DNA from: Zea mays
Taxonomy: Eukaryota; Streptophyta; Magnoliopsida; Poales; Poaceae
Length of the DNA: 64,000 bases
Direction of reading: 5' to 3'
Assembly (NCBI RefSeq): GCF_902167145.1
Contig: NC_050096.1
Location: forward strand, 183,865,825-183,929,824
The notes beneath the pieces are model-generated. The model was given only the letters and a program-made list of their open reading frames with translations. It was not told where the DNA came from and did no database searches. Position numbers and translations under genes: made by a program. Of this stretch, positions 11,061 to 22,788 are shown piece by piece; the first letter of the stretch is position 1; each line of letters starts with the position of its first letter.

Positions 11061-11305
11061 GAAGGGACCGAAAGAAAACGGTGACATGCGGTATATACAA
11101 AGGAAAAGGCTTCCGCTGCCCATAGATTTTTGTACTTAAACAAAGACTAGCTAGCAGCTAGCATATGCATGCAGCCCACCGCTGCTCTCTCCATGTGATC
11201 AGTTTCCCAGTGTTTCCCGACCGGGCTTTAATTTGATCCTTGTCCGTCTGTCCCCTCCCCATCCATCCACAACAACACTGCTGCTCATTTTTGACGGCCC
11301 CAATT
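11061..11305 (+). repeat. Tandem duplication, copy 1 (245 bp)
   Basis: This unit runs from GAAGGGACCGAAAGAAAACG to the region ending CTGCTCATTTTTGACGG, and is repeated immediately after it. It contains AGCTAGCAGCTAGC and CATATGCATGC-rich sequence but no clear gene. Copy 2 is split by the Opie-like insertion. Confidence 0.85.
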
Positions 11306-11359
11306 GAAGGGACCGAAAGAAAACGGTGACATGTGGTATATACAAAGGAAAAGGCTTCT
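11306..11359 (+). repeat. Tandem duplication, copy 2, left piece
   Basis: Begins GAAGGGACCGAAAGAAAACG again and is cut after GGCTTCT by the Opie-like LTR. The last five bases (CTTCT, 11355-11359) are the TSD of that insertion. The unit continues at 37494. Confidence 0.85.
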
Positions 11360-12552
11360 TGAAAGTCGCCTAGAGGGGGGTGAATAGGCAAATCTAAAAT
11401 TTATAAACTTTAAGCACAACTACAAGTCGGGGTTAGCGTTAGAAATATAATCGAGTCCGAAAGAGAGGGCAAAAACAAATCACAAGCAAATAAGAGCGGA
11501 TGACACGGTGATTTGTTTTACCAAGGTTCGGTTCTTGCAAACCTACTCCTCGTTGAGGTGGTCACAAAGACCGGGTCTCTTTCAACCCTTTCCCTCTCTC
11601 AAACGGTCACTTAGACCGAGTGAGCTTTTCTCCTCAATCAAATGGGACACTTACTCCCCACAAGGACCACCACACAATTGGTGTCTCTTGCTTTGATTAC
11701 AAAGATCTTGGGAACAAGAAATGGGGAAGAAGAAAAGCAATCCAAGCGCAAGAGCTCAAAAGAACACGACAAAACTCTCTCTTCTAGTCACTAATGCTTT
11801 GAATGGAATTGGGACTTGGAGAGATTTTGATTCACTCTATTTGTGTCTTGTATTGAATGCACTAGCTCTTGTATTGAATGTGTTGGCTGAAAACTTGGAT
11901 GCCTTGAAGTGTGGTGGTTGGGGGTATTTATAGCCCCAACCACCAAAGTGGTCGTTGGGGAAGGCTGCTGTCGAAGGGCGCACCAGACAGTCCGGTGCGC
12001 CAGACACGTCACCCAACCGTTGGGGTTCGACCGTTGGAGCTCTGACATGTAGGGCCACCGGACAGTCTGGTGGTGCACCGGACAGTCACTGTTCACTGTC
12101 CGGTGCGCCTTTTGGCGCCTGCTCTGATTTCTGTGCGCGCCGTCCGCACTGTTCACGCACTGTACACTTTTGCAGACGACCGTTGGCGCTGTGAGCCGTT
12201 GCTCCGCTTGGCACACCGGACAGACCGGTGCTACACCGGACAGTCCGGTGAATTATAGAAGAGGGCCAATTCCAGAAACCCGAAGGTGGCAAGTTCGGAG
12301 TTGATCTCCCTGGTGCACCGAACACTGTCCGGTGGCACACCGGACAGTCTGGTGCGCTAGACCAGGGTAGCCTTCGGTTTTCTTTGCTCCTTTCATTTGA
12401 ACCCTTTCTTATAACTTTGTATTGGTTTGTTGTGAACCTTTGGCACCTGTGGAACATATATTCTAGAGCAAACTAGTTAGTCCAATAATTTGTGTTGGGC
12501 AATTCAACCACCAAAATCATTTAGGAAAAGGTTTGACCCTATTTCCCTTTCA
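11360..12552 (-). repeat. 3' LTR of Opie-like element (1193 bp)
   Basis: TGAAAG...CTTTCA ends; near-identical to 36294-37488. It contains a minus-strand TATA box (TATAAATA, 11932-11925) and a cluster of near-palindromic CACCGGACAGTCCGGTG motifs at about 11980-12360. The internal edge at 12553 is followed by a PPT. A plus-strand frame from 11721 occurs in both LTRs but is not a recognised protein. Confidence 0.93.
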
Positions 12553-13372
12553 ATCTCCCCCTTTTTGGTGATTGATGCCAACACAAACCAAAGCAAATAT
12601 ATAAGTGCAGAATTGAACTTGTTTGCATAAGGTAAGTGCAAAGGTTACTTGGAATTAAACCAATTTATACATTCATAGGATATGGATGGATTGTTTTCTT
12701 CATTTTAACATTTTGGACCACGCTTGCACCACTTGTTTTGTTTTTGTAAATGTTTTGGAAATTGTTTTTCAAAGTCTTTTCGCAAATAGTCAAAGGTATA
12801 TGAATAAGATTTCGAGAAGCATTTTCAAGATTTGAAATTTTCTCCCCCTGTTTCAAATGCTTTTCCTTTGACTAAACAAAACTCCCCCTTAATGAAATTC
12901 TCCTCTTAGTGTTCAAGAGGGTTTTGGATATTAATTTTGAAAGGGGTCATACCAATTTGAAATTATATCCAAAATAATATACCAATCAAAAAACTTCTTT
13001 AATACAAATGGAAAGACTTCATTTTTGAAATTGGTGGTGGTGCGGTCCTTTTGCTTTGGGCTAATACTTTCTCCCCCTTTGGCATGAATCGCCAAAAACG
13101 GATACTTGTGAGTGAAATATAAGCCCTTTACTTTCTCTCCCCCTTTGGCAAATAATATATGAGTGAAGGATTATACCAAAGTGAAGAGCGATGCAGAGTG
13201 ACGGCGAAGGGTAAATAACATGATGGAGTGGAGTGGAAGCCTTGTCTTCGCCGAAGACTCCATTTTCCTTTCAATCTATGACTTAGCATGAAATGCACTT
13301 GATAACGCATTAGTCATAGCACATGAAAGAGATATGATCAAAGGTATATAAAGAAGCTATGTGTGCAAAGTA
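12553..13372 (-). other. PPT and 3' untranslated region of Opie-like element
   Basis: On the minus strand the polypurine tract AAAAAGGGGGAGAT (12566-12553) abuts the 3' LTR and primes plus-strand DNA synthesis. The rest is noncoding. Further GGGGGAGA-type purine runs occur near 12843, 12883, 13072 and 13140. No env-like frame is visible. Confidence 0.75.
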
Positions 13373-15020
13373 TCAATCAAAGTTTCTAGAATCAAGAATG
13401 TTTAGCTCATGCCTAAGTTTGGTGAAAGTTTTCTCATCTAAAGGCTTGGTAAAGATATCGGCTAATTGTTCTTTGGTGCTAACATATGCAATCTCGATAT
13501 CCCCCCGTTGTTGGTGATCCCTCAAAAAGTGATACTGAATGGCTATGTGCTTAGTGCGGCTGTGCTCAACGGGATTATCTGCCATGCGGATTGCACTCTC
13601 ATTATCACATAGGAGTGGGACTTTGGTCAATTTGTAACCATAGTCCCTAAGGGTTTGCCTCATCCAAAGCAATTGCGCGCAACAATGGCCTGCGGCAATA
13701 TACTCGGCTTCGGCGGTAGAAAGGGCTACTGAATTTTGTTTCATTGAAGCCCAAGACACCAGGGATCTTCCCAAGAACTGACAAGTCCCTGATGTGCTCT
13801 TTCTATCAATTTTACACCCTGCCCAATCAGCATCTGAATATCCTATTAAATCAAAAGTGGATCCCTTGGGGTACCAAAGGCCAAACTTAGGTGTATAAAC
13901 TAAATATCTCAAGATTCGTTTTACGGCCCTAAGGTGAACTTCCTTAGGATCGGCTTGGAATCTTGCACACATGCATACGGAAAGCATAATGTCCGGTCGA
14001 GATGCACATAAATAGAGTAAAGATCCTATCATCGACCGGTATACCTTTTGATCTACGGATTTACCTATCGTGTCGAGGTTGAGATGCCCATTAGTTCTCA
14101 TGGGTGTCTTGATGGGCATGGCATCCTTCATCCCAAACTTGGTGAGTATGTATTGAATGTACTTTATTTGGCTGATGAAGGTGCCCTCTTGGAGTTGCTT
14201 GACTTGAAATCCTAGAAAGTACTTCAACTCCCCCATCATAGACATCTCGAATTTTTGAATTATAATCCTACTAAACTTTTCATAAGTAGATTTGTTAGTA
14301 GACCCAAATATGATATCATCAACATAAATTTGGCATACAAACAAATCATTTGCAATAGTTTTGGTGAAGAGAGTAGGATCGGCTTTTCCGACTTTGAAGC
14401 CATTAGCGATAAGAAAATCTCTTAGGCATTCATACCATGCTCTTGGGGCTTGCTTGATCCCATAAAGCGCCATAGAGAGTTTATAGACATGGTTAGGGTA
14501 CTCACTATCTTCAAAGCTGGGAGGTTGCTCAACATAGACCTCCTCCTTGATTGGTCCATTGAGGAAGGCACTTTTCACGTCCATTTGATAGAGCTTAAAG
14601 CCATGGTATGTAGCATAGGCAAGTAAAATGCGAATTGACTCGAGCCTAGCTACGGGTGCATAGGTTTCACCGAAATCCAAACCTTCGACTTGTGAATATC
14701 CCTTGGCTACAAGTCGGGCTTTGTTCCTTGTCACCACACCATGCTCATCTTGCTTGTTGCGGAAGACCCACTTGGTTCCTACAACATTTTGATTAGGACG
14801 TGGAACAAGATGCCATACCTCATTCCTCGTGAAGTTGCTGAGCTCCTCTTGCATTGCCAGCACCCAATCTGAATCCCTTAATGCGTCTTCTACCCTGTAT
14901 GGCTCAATAGAAGACATAAAGGAGTAATGTTCACAAAAATGAGCAACACGAGATCGAGTGGTTACCCCCTTATGAATATCGCCGAGGATGGAGTTCACGG
15001 GGTGATCTCGTTGTATTGCT
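13373..15020 (-). pseudogene. Opie-like RT and RNase H
   Basis: A 541-codon open stretch from about 14998 to TCA 13375-13373. It holds a Copia-type RT (RVT_2): [31 protein letters not shown] and the catalytic YVDDIIFGS at about residue 240. The RNase H follows ([34 protein letters not shown]). This half is free of stops. It would be translated as part of the gag-pol polyprotein, so the methionine at its start is not a true start. It is separated from the integrase by frameshifts near 15060 and 15420, so the polyprotein cannot be made intact. Confidence 0.88.
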
Positions 15021-15974
15021 TGGTGGACTCTTGGATGTGGCAGTCTTGGACCCTCATCATCTTCCTTGTCTTGATCATTGGCATCTCCCCCTTGATCGTT
15101 GTCCTCCTCTTGAGGTGGCTCATCTTCTTGATCTTCATTTTCATCCTCTTGAACTTGATCTCATCTTGGGTTGGTGGAGATGCTTGATTTGAAGATGATG
15201 GTTGATCTTGTGCATGTGGAGGCTCTTCGGATTCCTTAGGACACACATCCCCAATGGACATGTTCCTTAGCGCGACGAATGGAGCCTCTTCATCATCTAG
15301 CTCATCAAGATCAACTTGCTCTACTTGAGAGCCGTTAGTCTCATCAAACACAATGTCACAAGAAACTTCAACTAGTCCAGTGGACTTGTTAAAGACTTTA
15401 TATGCCCTTGTGTTTGAATCATAACCAAGTAAAAGCCTTCTACAGCCTTAGGAGCAAAATTTGATTTTCTACCTCTTTTAACAAGAATAAAGCATTTGCT
15501 ACCAAAGACTATAAAATATGAAACATTGGGCTTTTTACCGGTTAGGAGTTCATACGATGTCTTCTTGAGGATTCGGTGAAGGTAGTTTCGGTGATGGCGT
15601 AGCAAGCGGTGTTGATTGCTTCCGCCCAAAACTGGTCCGAAGTCTTGTACTCATCAAGCATGGTCCTCGCCATGTCAAGTAGAGTTCTATTCTTCCTCTC
15701 CACTACACCATTTTGTTGTGGCGTGTAGGGAGAAGAGAACTCATGCTTGATGCCCTCGTCCTCAAGAAAGCCTTCTATTTGTGAGTTCTTGAACTCCGTC
15801 CCGTTGTTGCTTCTAATCTTTTTGATCCTTAAGCCGAACTCATTTTGAGCCCATCTCAGGAATCCCTTTAAGGTCTCTTGGGTTTGAGATTTATCCTGCA
15901 AAAAGAACACCCAAGTGAAGCGAGAATAATCATCCACAATAACTAGACGATACTTACTCCCGCCGATGCTTATG
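15021..15974 (-). pseudogene. Opie-like integrase, catalytic core and C-terminal part
   Basis: Reading from 15974 on minus, just inside the array insertion: DDYSRFTWVFFL, then NGTEF (second catalytic Asp region) and NGVVERKNR (catalytic Glu), with FWAEAINTACYAI downstream. A frameshift near 15585 separates this from the conserved LLTGKKPNVSYF block, and another lies near 15430. An acidic stretch follows (LDELDDEEAPF). The N-terminal integrase with its zinc finger is on the other side of the array at 32999-33600. This is a real gene fragment, not a separate gene. Confidence 0.87.
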
Positions 15975-18900
15975 TGTCACACCCGGTTTTAATGAACAAA
16001 GCCGGGTGCATCTCATACATGCGCCAAAGAAGACAACATATATAATAACAGAGTGTATAGAGATAAATGTCATAAAACATCAGAGTATTTATTACATAGC
16101 GGAAGACTTAATACAAAATAAAAGAATAAACATAAAACGAACTAAGGATCGTTGGCGCCAATGTCAACTGAGAAACGCCACCTAGATCAGATCAAACTCC
16201 TCGCCTTGTGGCTCCTCCTGAACCACCTGCTCTTCTCCTGTGGGGGGGTGTGAGACAGCAAGAGTGAGCTCACATACGTTCATCGCTCAACAAGTTGTGG
16301 GGAATAATGTGGCATGAACTCACCAAAGGTGGGAGTTCATGAAGTGTAAGGCTGATCAATGATATAAGGCTGAAGCTGAGCATTGCTTTTATAAGTTGGT
16401 CAAAATTTTATTAGCCATTACTAAGTGTAAGTAAATACCAAACCTTAGAAATAATAAGTAAAAGTAATAATAAAATAATCCCAAATGCAATGATATGACA
16501 GGTTAAGTTTAAGTTCCATAGATTAATCATGTGAGTGTCCGAGCCGCTCATGACCGTGAGCACGGCTAGTATACCAGTTTTACACTCTGCAGAGGTTGCG
16601 CATCTTTACCCACAAGTCGTGTTACCCATTTGCCACGGAGTTGATCAGACTCCATACACCTCTACCTAGGAAGCGAGGCAGGGTACCACTACGAGGCCTT
16701 TACAAAGTTCCACTAGCTTCAGACTACCCGCTACAGTTTATAGGAAGCTCCAGTGCAGGGTTCTTGTCTGACCGCCATCGCAGCAAAATCAACCCAAGGA
16801 CCTCCCTACACTGACCACTCCCCTACTGCCCTTGCCCCTTTCGGGTAAGGTAGCCCTCCACTAGCTTTCCTAGTTAATCAGCCAAGGGCGTCCCATTAAA
16901 CCCTTGTGGTAGCACTGTTTTCCCGGGTGGTTCTCCATGTTCCCATTAACATAATGATCTTATCATGAATAATAATAATAAACAGATAATAAAAAGAATA
17001 ACAATGAGTGATGAATATCTTTATACCCAAAGCCACATAAAGCAATAGCATGTACTACCCAAAAATTTAGTAGTAAAACCAGTGGTGAAACAAGGTATAA
17101 AGATAGTCAAAATCTAGGGCATCCTATTGGGTCCCAGCAAAATTATCCTATGCAGATCATTATGAATAATAAGAACATGAATGGGTAAAAGAAGTGATCA
17201 AGGGCACAACTTGCCTTCAACGAGCTCCTGCTCAGCTATCTCTACTTGTTGAACCTCAGATTCCACAGTGGCTTGCTCGTCTACTCGCGTAAACACAATA
17301 CATACATAACATAGCATAAATTAACATCACATCAAACATGTAAATAAAATATACAGTAAAAATCTACACATTAAAATAGAATCATAGGAACTGGAATCAC
17401 TAATTTTGGAGTTATAGATTTTAAGTTATGGATTTTCTAAGGTTTTATGCATTTAATATAGGATTAGGTGGGAAATAAATTTAAATGTGTCTTTCATGTC
17501 AAAACAGTGGCACTAATGGATAGACAATAATATTATAAAAATTTAGGAACTGGAATGAACTAATTTGGAGTTCATATGCACTTTCTATGAATTATACAAA
17601 TTCTATGAATTGTTTGTATATTAAAAACTCATTTTCTAATTCATTTTCTTGATTTTATAACGCTCTGGACTGGGCCTCAATTACAGGAAACTGCAGGGAC
17701 CTCGGGGTGAAATTTCCTAGACTCAGACTGCAGTGATCGTGGACTGCGGGTTGGTTTCCTAAAAATAGGAGGGCTCTTATGCAAAACAGGTACGACGAAG
17801 GGGTACCGAGCATCCAGGGCCGCACGATCAAGATCCGGTGCACCAGATAAATCCTTCAATCGGTACGCAGCACCAACCGCTAGATCGGGATCTGACGGCC
17901 CGGATCCAATGTAACTGAATAGCTTATCAACGATCTAATCCGGTCCGCTCAAGATGGATCCAACGGTCCGGGTCAGAATAACCAAAGGGGAAGAGCTGAG
18001 TCTAATCGTAACCGTCCACGTTGAGATCAACGGCGTACGACCCTTTTACCCCATCCCGCAATACAGGATGGCGACGCCGCCCAACCACGGCGATGCACCA
18101 TCGCCGGCGACACGCCATCATTCTCCCAGATGCCTCATTCTCAAATCCGAAGCGCTCTACCCGAATTGAAGTCAAAGTGAGTAGGTTGAGACTGCTATTA
18201 CCGATATTCGCGCAGGGGTGAGCCTTATCCACGAGAAGGGGCGGATGCGCGGTGGTGCTAGATCTCCGGCAAGGAATTGAAGACGCCCCGAGGGGTATCC
18301 CATTATGGCGTGGCCGCGGAAACGTTCCCCGCGATTCGACGGAGCGAGCGAGCAGGCGACAGTACTCAATCGACGGCGTTGGTGCGAATTCCACTGCGGT
18401 GGTGTGGAATCCCAGGACCCGGCTGCACCCGCGGCGTCAATCCAGTCGCGACATCGAAGCCCGGCCACCGTGGTTGCGTCCTGGCGAGCGCTTCCCCGTA
18501 CGCGAAGCTCCCTAGCGGCGGCAGAGGTAGGTTTAGGCTGTCAATGGCGGCGGATCCAAGCTTGGGCGAGAGCTCCAGGTTTTCTGTGCGTGAGGTATTT
18601 CGGATGAATAGAAAGGCTAGAGGACGGGCAGCGCCAGGTGATCTTATGCCCCCCACTTCCCCCGTGGGAATAGGCCCCAACCGCAACTGTATCTCGGTGA
18701 ATTCGGAGCTCCGGGCGCGGTCTGCGCGGGCTGTTACAAGGCACGGCGGCCAGTGAGGAAGAAGGGGGTTTTTTTTTCCCTGGTGCGCTGGTCCCACATG
18801 TCAAAGGGAGGGGCGTGTTGTGCGGCTGACGATGCGGCCCGTGTGCCAGCGACGCGCGTGGTGGTTTTGGGCTGGCTTTCCTAGTTGGGCCGAAAAGGGA

Positions 18901-19369
18901 AGTTTTGGCCCAGGCAGCTTTTTTTTATTCTTCTCTTTTTATCTTTTCTGTTTTCTGTTTTCTTTTCTTTTATTCTTCAATTCCCAATTTGAACTTCAAA
19001 TATGATGTGAAACTAGTACCCAAATTAAAGGTAAACTTTAATCATACCTGAATGGTTGGGTTTATATTTTTATAGACTTTGTTTTATATTTCATAATATC
19101 TCTATCTTCTTTTTTGCTATTTTCAAATCAATTTTCGATTTAGGTTTTACTTTAAATCCTCATCCCATTATCATTATATTTTATTCATTTTATTATTGCT
19201 TTTAATGCACAAACAAAAATCCAAAATGATGCCATGGTTTATTTGTGTCGTAGTGAAGTTTTACTCATTTTTAAACATGACCGGTCGCATGTGATGATAA
19301 ATGGAGATGCACATATATTCAAAGGAGACAATTCCTCCTTTTATTCTCCCTTACAATTTGAGTATTACA
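15975..19369 (-). repeat. LTR1 of chromovirus array (3395 bp)
   Basis: TGTCACACCCGG...GAGTATTACA. AT-rich flanks enclose a GC-rich island (about 17830-18900) with open frames on both strands, none resembling a known protein. Private bases relative to LTR2 and LTR3 include CCAGTCGCG near 18447, CAGCGCC near 18630 and GATGCGG near 18832. In the minus orientation it is the terminal 3' LTR. Confidence 0.93.
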
Positions 19370-19440
19370 AATCCTACCCCCCTTAACAGAAATCTCGTCC
19401 TCGAGATTTGTAGAAAAAAAAAGTGTACACTCATATTGAC
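19370..19440 (-). promoter_or_regulatory. PPT of internal region 1
   Basis: On minus, GTTAAGGGGGGTAGGATT directly precedes the LTR start TGTAATAC at 19369. It is the expected plus-strand primer site. Only about 70 bases separate it from the last recognisable integrase codons, so there is no room for the chromodomain found in intact relatives. Confidence 0.75.
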
Positions 19441-22268
19441 TCAACACATATGCACATCAGATAGATTATCAGGTAGCTCGAGTTGATAGGCCATCTATCC
19501 AACTTGCCTAAAAACTCAGAATGGTCCAATACAGCGAGGGGATAATTTTCCCTTAACTTTAAATCTCTTCATTCCACGAAGTGGTGACACCTTGAGGTAC
19601 ACATGATCACCTTCCTCAAACTCCAGTGGTCTTCTTCTATTATCAGCATAGCTGTTTTGCCTGGTTTGAGCTACCCTCAACTTCTCCCGGATTATACAGA
19701 CTTGCTTTTCTGCTTCTTGAATAAGTTCGGGTCCAAAGAACTATCTTCCCCAAGTCTGATCCAATATAGAGGAGTCCTGCATTTCCTGCCATACAGAGTC
19801 TCGAACAGTGACATCTTTAGACTGGCCTGGTAACTATTATATGAGAACTCAGCATCAGGTAGACTCTTTTCCCAACTACTACCATGCTGAAGGGCACAAG
19901 CTCTCAACATGTCTTCCAATACTTGATTAGTCCTTTCAGTTTGTCCATCAGTCCGAGGATGGTAGGCCAAACTAAAATTCAACTTCGTATCCATATTCTC
20001 ATGAAAACTTTTCCAAAATCTAGAGGTAAACTATGATCCTCTATCCAAAATGATCTTCTTCGGTACACCGTGTTGAGACACAGTCTGGGTCATATATAAC
20101 TCAGCCAATTAGGATCCCTTATAAGTAGTCTTGACTGGAATGAAGTGAACTTTAGTCAATCTCTCTACAATCACCCATATAGACTCATATCCTTTCAGGG
20201 TGCGAGGCAATCCAGTAAATAAATCCATACCAATCTCTTCCCACTTCCACTCAGGAATCTTAAGCGGGTGCAATAGTCCAGCGGGTCTCTAGTGTTCAGC
20301 CTTAACTCTTTGACACACATCGCACATAGCCACATGTGCAGCCACATCTCTCTTCAATCCATACCACCAATATGTCTGCTTCGAATCCTGATACATCTTG
20401 ATACTACTAGGATGAATAGAATAATCCAAGTCATGGGCTTCCTTTTTTTTAATGGTTTCACGAAGGCTTTCAATATCAGGAACACATGTCCTGTCCTTGA
20501 ACCACACGGTGCCTTGCTCATCTTCCGTGAATTCCGAACCTCAACCTTCAGTAATCAGATCCTTAATCTCTTGTATTTTAGCATCACCAATCTATCCTTC
20601 TGCGGATTTCTTGCTCCAAGGTAGGTTCCACATCCATAATAACTCCTTTAGTGTGAGCAACTATCCCCAGGTTAAGTCTCCTGAAATCTCCAACAACCAC
20701 ACCGGGTAGCTGGGTAACAACATCTGAATGAACATGTTCCTTTCGACTCAAGGCATCTGCAACCAAATTCGCCTTGCCCGGGTGATAGTGAATCTCCAAA
20801 TCATAATCCTTAATAAGCTCCAACCAACAGCGTTGCCTAAGGTTGAGATCCTTCTGAGTGAATATATACTTCAAATTCTTATGATCCGTGCATACTTGAC
20901 ACTTGGTTCCCTAATATAATGTCTCCAAATCTTAAGCACATGCACAACGGCTACCAGTTCTAAGTCATGAGTGGGGTAGTTCAATTCTTGTTTCCGCAAC
21001 TGTCGAAAAGCGTAGGCAATCACGTGTCCTTCTTGCATGAGCACACATCCTAAGCCTTGGCCACATGCATCACAATAAATATCGAATCCTTTCTGCAGAT
21101 TTGGCATAACCAACACTGGTGGCGACATCAATCTCTTCTTTAATTGATCAAAGCTATCTTGGCACTTTTTGTCCTACTTAAACTCTCTTCCCTTCTCCAG
21201 AAGTGAGGTCATAGGCTTAGCAATCTTAGAAAATCCTTCAATAAATCTCCGATAATATCCTGCAAGTCCCAAGAATCTCCGAATCTCCGTAACTATAGTG
21301 GGTATGCTCCACGCCACTATCTCCTTGACTTTAGCAGGATCCACTGATATTCCTTCATTAGAAATGATATGTCCAAGGAATGACACCTCGTCAATCCAGA
21401 ACTCGCATTTACTATACTTAGCGTAGAGTTGATTATATCGTAGCTTCTTAGCACCAATCTCAGATGTTCCTCATGATCGCTATCACTCTTGGAATAAATA
21501 AGAATATCGTCGATGAATACTACGACGAATCTGTCCAGATCATGAACACCTTATTCTTCAGATCCATAAAATAGGCTGGTGCATTAGTTAGTCCAAATGA
21601 CATAACAGTGAACTCATATAAATTATATCGGGTTGAGAAATCTGTTTTGGAATTATCCGATGGCCTAATCTTCATTTGATGGTCACCCGATCGGAGATCA
21701 ATCTTCAAGAATAGCCTAGCATCTCTCATCCGATTAAATAAATCCTCTATGCAGGGTAACAGGTACTTGTTCTTCATGATAACATCATTAAGAGACCTAT
21801 AGTCCACACACATCCGTTGCGAACCATCCTTCTTCTGTACAAACAAGACCGGTGCTCCCCAAGGTGAAGACTCGGACGAATGTAACCAGCCTCTTGCAAC
21901 TCCGTTAAGTGCTTCTTAAATTCCTTTAATTCTTCTACAGACATCATGTATGGCCGTTTAGAAATAGGAGCAGTTCCAGGTAAGAGATCTATGACAAACT
22001 CAACTTCCGTATCTGGTGGCATCCCTGGTAACTCTTCTGCGAAGACATCCAAAAAATCTCTAACCACACGGATGTTGACACCAACAAACTTCCCATCTAC
22101 TAAGAATGTCGCTAGTCTGGTGGTGGTAGTTACTGCAATTCCAACTTCAAATCTTTCTCCTTTGGAACTGGTGAATTCTATGGTTCCTTTAGCACAGTGT
22201 ATAAACTGCCTTTGCCTTTCTTAACCATGACATACCAAGGATCACGTCTATAGTGCTCTCTTCTAACA
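19440..22268 (-). pseudogene. Chromovirus pol remnant, unit 1
   Basis: Read on minus from about 22268: the last part of protease (IDVILGMSWL), then RT from about 22067 ([30 protein letters not shown], catalytic FIDDILIYS near 21510). RNase H follows ([26 protein letters not shown]), then integrase with zinc region (CDVCQRVK), GMDLFTGLP, ILDRGS and TDGQTERTNQ. Its C-terminal region ends near 19450 (YQLELPDNLSDVH). Stops and frameshifts occur near 21850, 21520, 21170, 20580, 20290, 20120 and 20030. Gag and the protease active site are missing upstream, and the chromodomain downstream. It cannot encode a working polyprotein. Confidence 0.88.
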
Positions 22269-22788
22269 CTATAGGGGTAGTTCATCTGGGTTAGAAATAC
22301 AGGGTAAGAAAGGAAGAATTGTAGACAAGGCGAGTAATTACGAGAAATCTTACTGCGGGGGATTTATTAGCTAAGTAGATTAGTGTGTTATCTACTAAAG
22401 CTAATACATTACCTTATGGTGGTACATGCTAAGATGCCCGTCTATACTATTTCAATCAATCAAAGAAGCAAATCAGGCATTGATCATCAGAACAATCAAC
22501 CAACATTTTTAATAGAGAAAATAATTTTAATTTTTGTCTTAGGTCTCCTATCTCTTAAAAAGGTCATAAATGTAGAATTCCAAGGTGTGAAATTCATCTT
22601 GTCTCAGAGTAGAAAAGGTAAGAATCATCAGAGTAGAACAGTAGAAGGTGAGATAGGATCAAGATAAGTATAGAGAGAATCAGAGTAAGGTAAGTATAGA
22701 ATGAATCAGAAGAAGGTAAGTAGGTAAGGGTTTTATCCATTTCTATCTAGGTTTCGTCCTACAGTCAACATTCCTCTGATACCACTTC
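22269..22788 (-). other. Leader of unit 1 with PBS
   Basis: The PBS TGGTATCAGAGG (minus, 22784-22773) lies four bases inside LTR2 and matches the initiator tRNA-Met class. The remaining 500 bases have no gag and no recognisable domain, so gag has been deleted. Several GTAAGTA-like motifs occur (22660-22720). The same leader recurs at 29080-29599. Confidence 0.75.

Noticed and set aside
11721..11933. 70-codon frame in the Opie-like LTR (repeated as 115 codons at 36654)
   Set aside because: Conserved only because the LTRs are copies of each other; it runs against the element's transcript and has no known domain.
18277..18756. 159-codon plus frame (and its copies at 25091 and 31902) as possible genes
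   Set aside because: It lies wholly in the GC-rich island of the LTR, overlaps equally long frames on the other strand, matches no domain I recognise and has no codon-level sign of selection.
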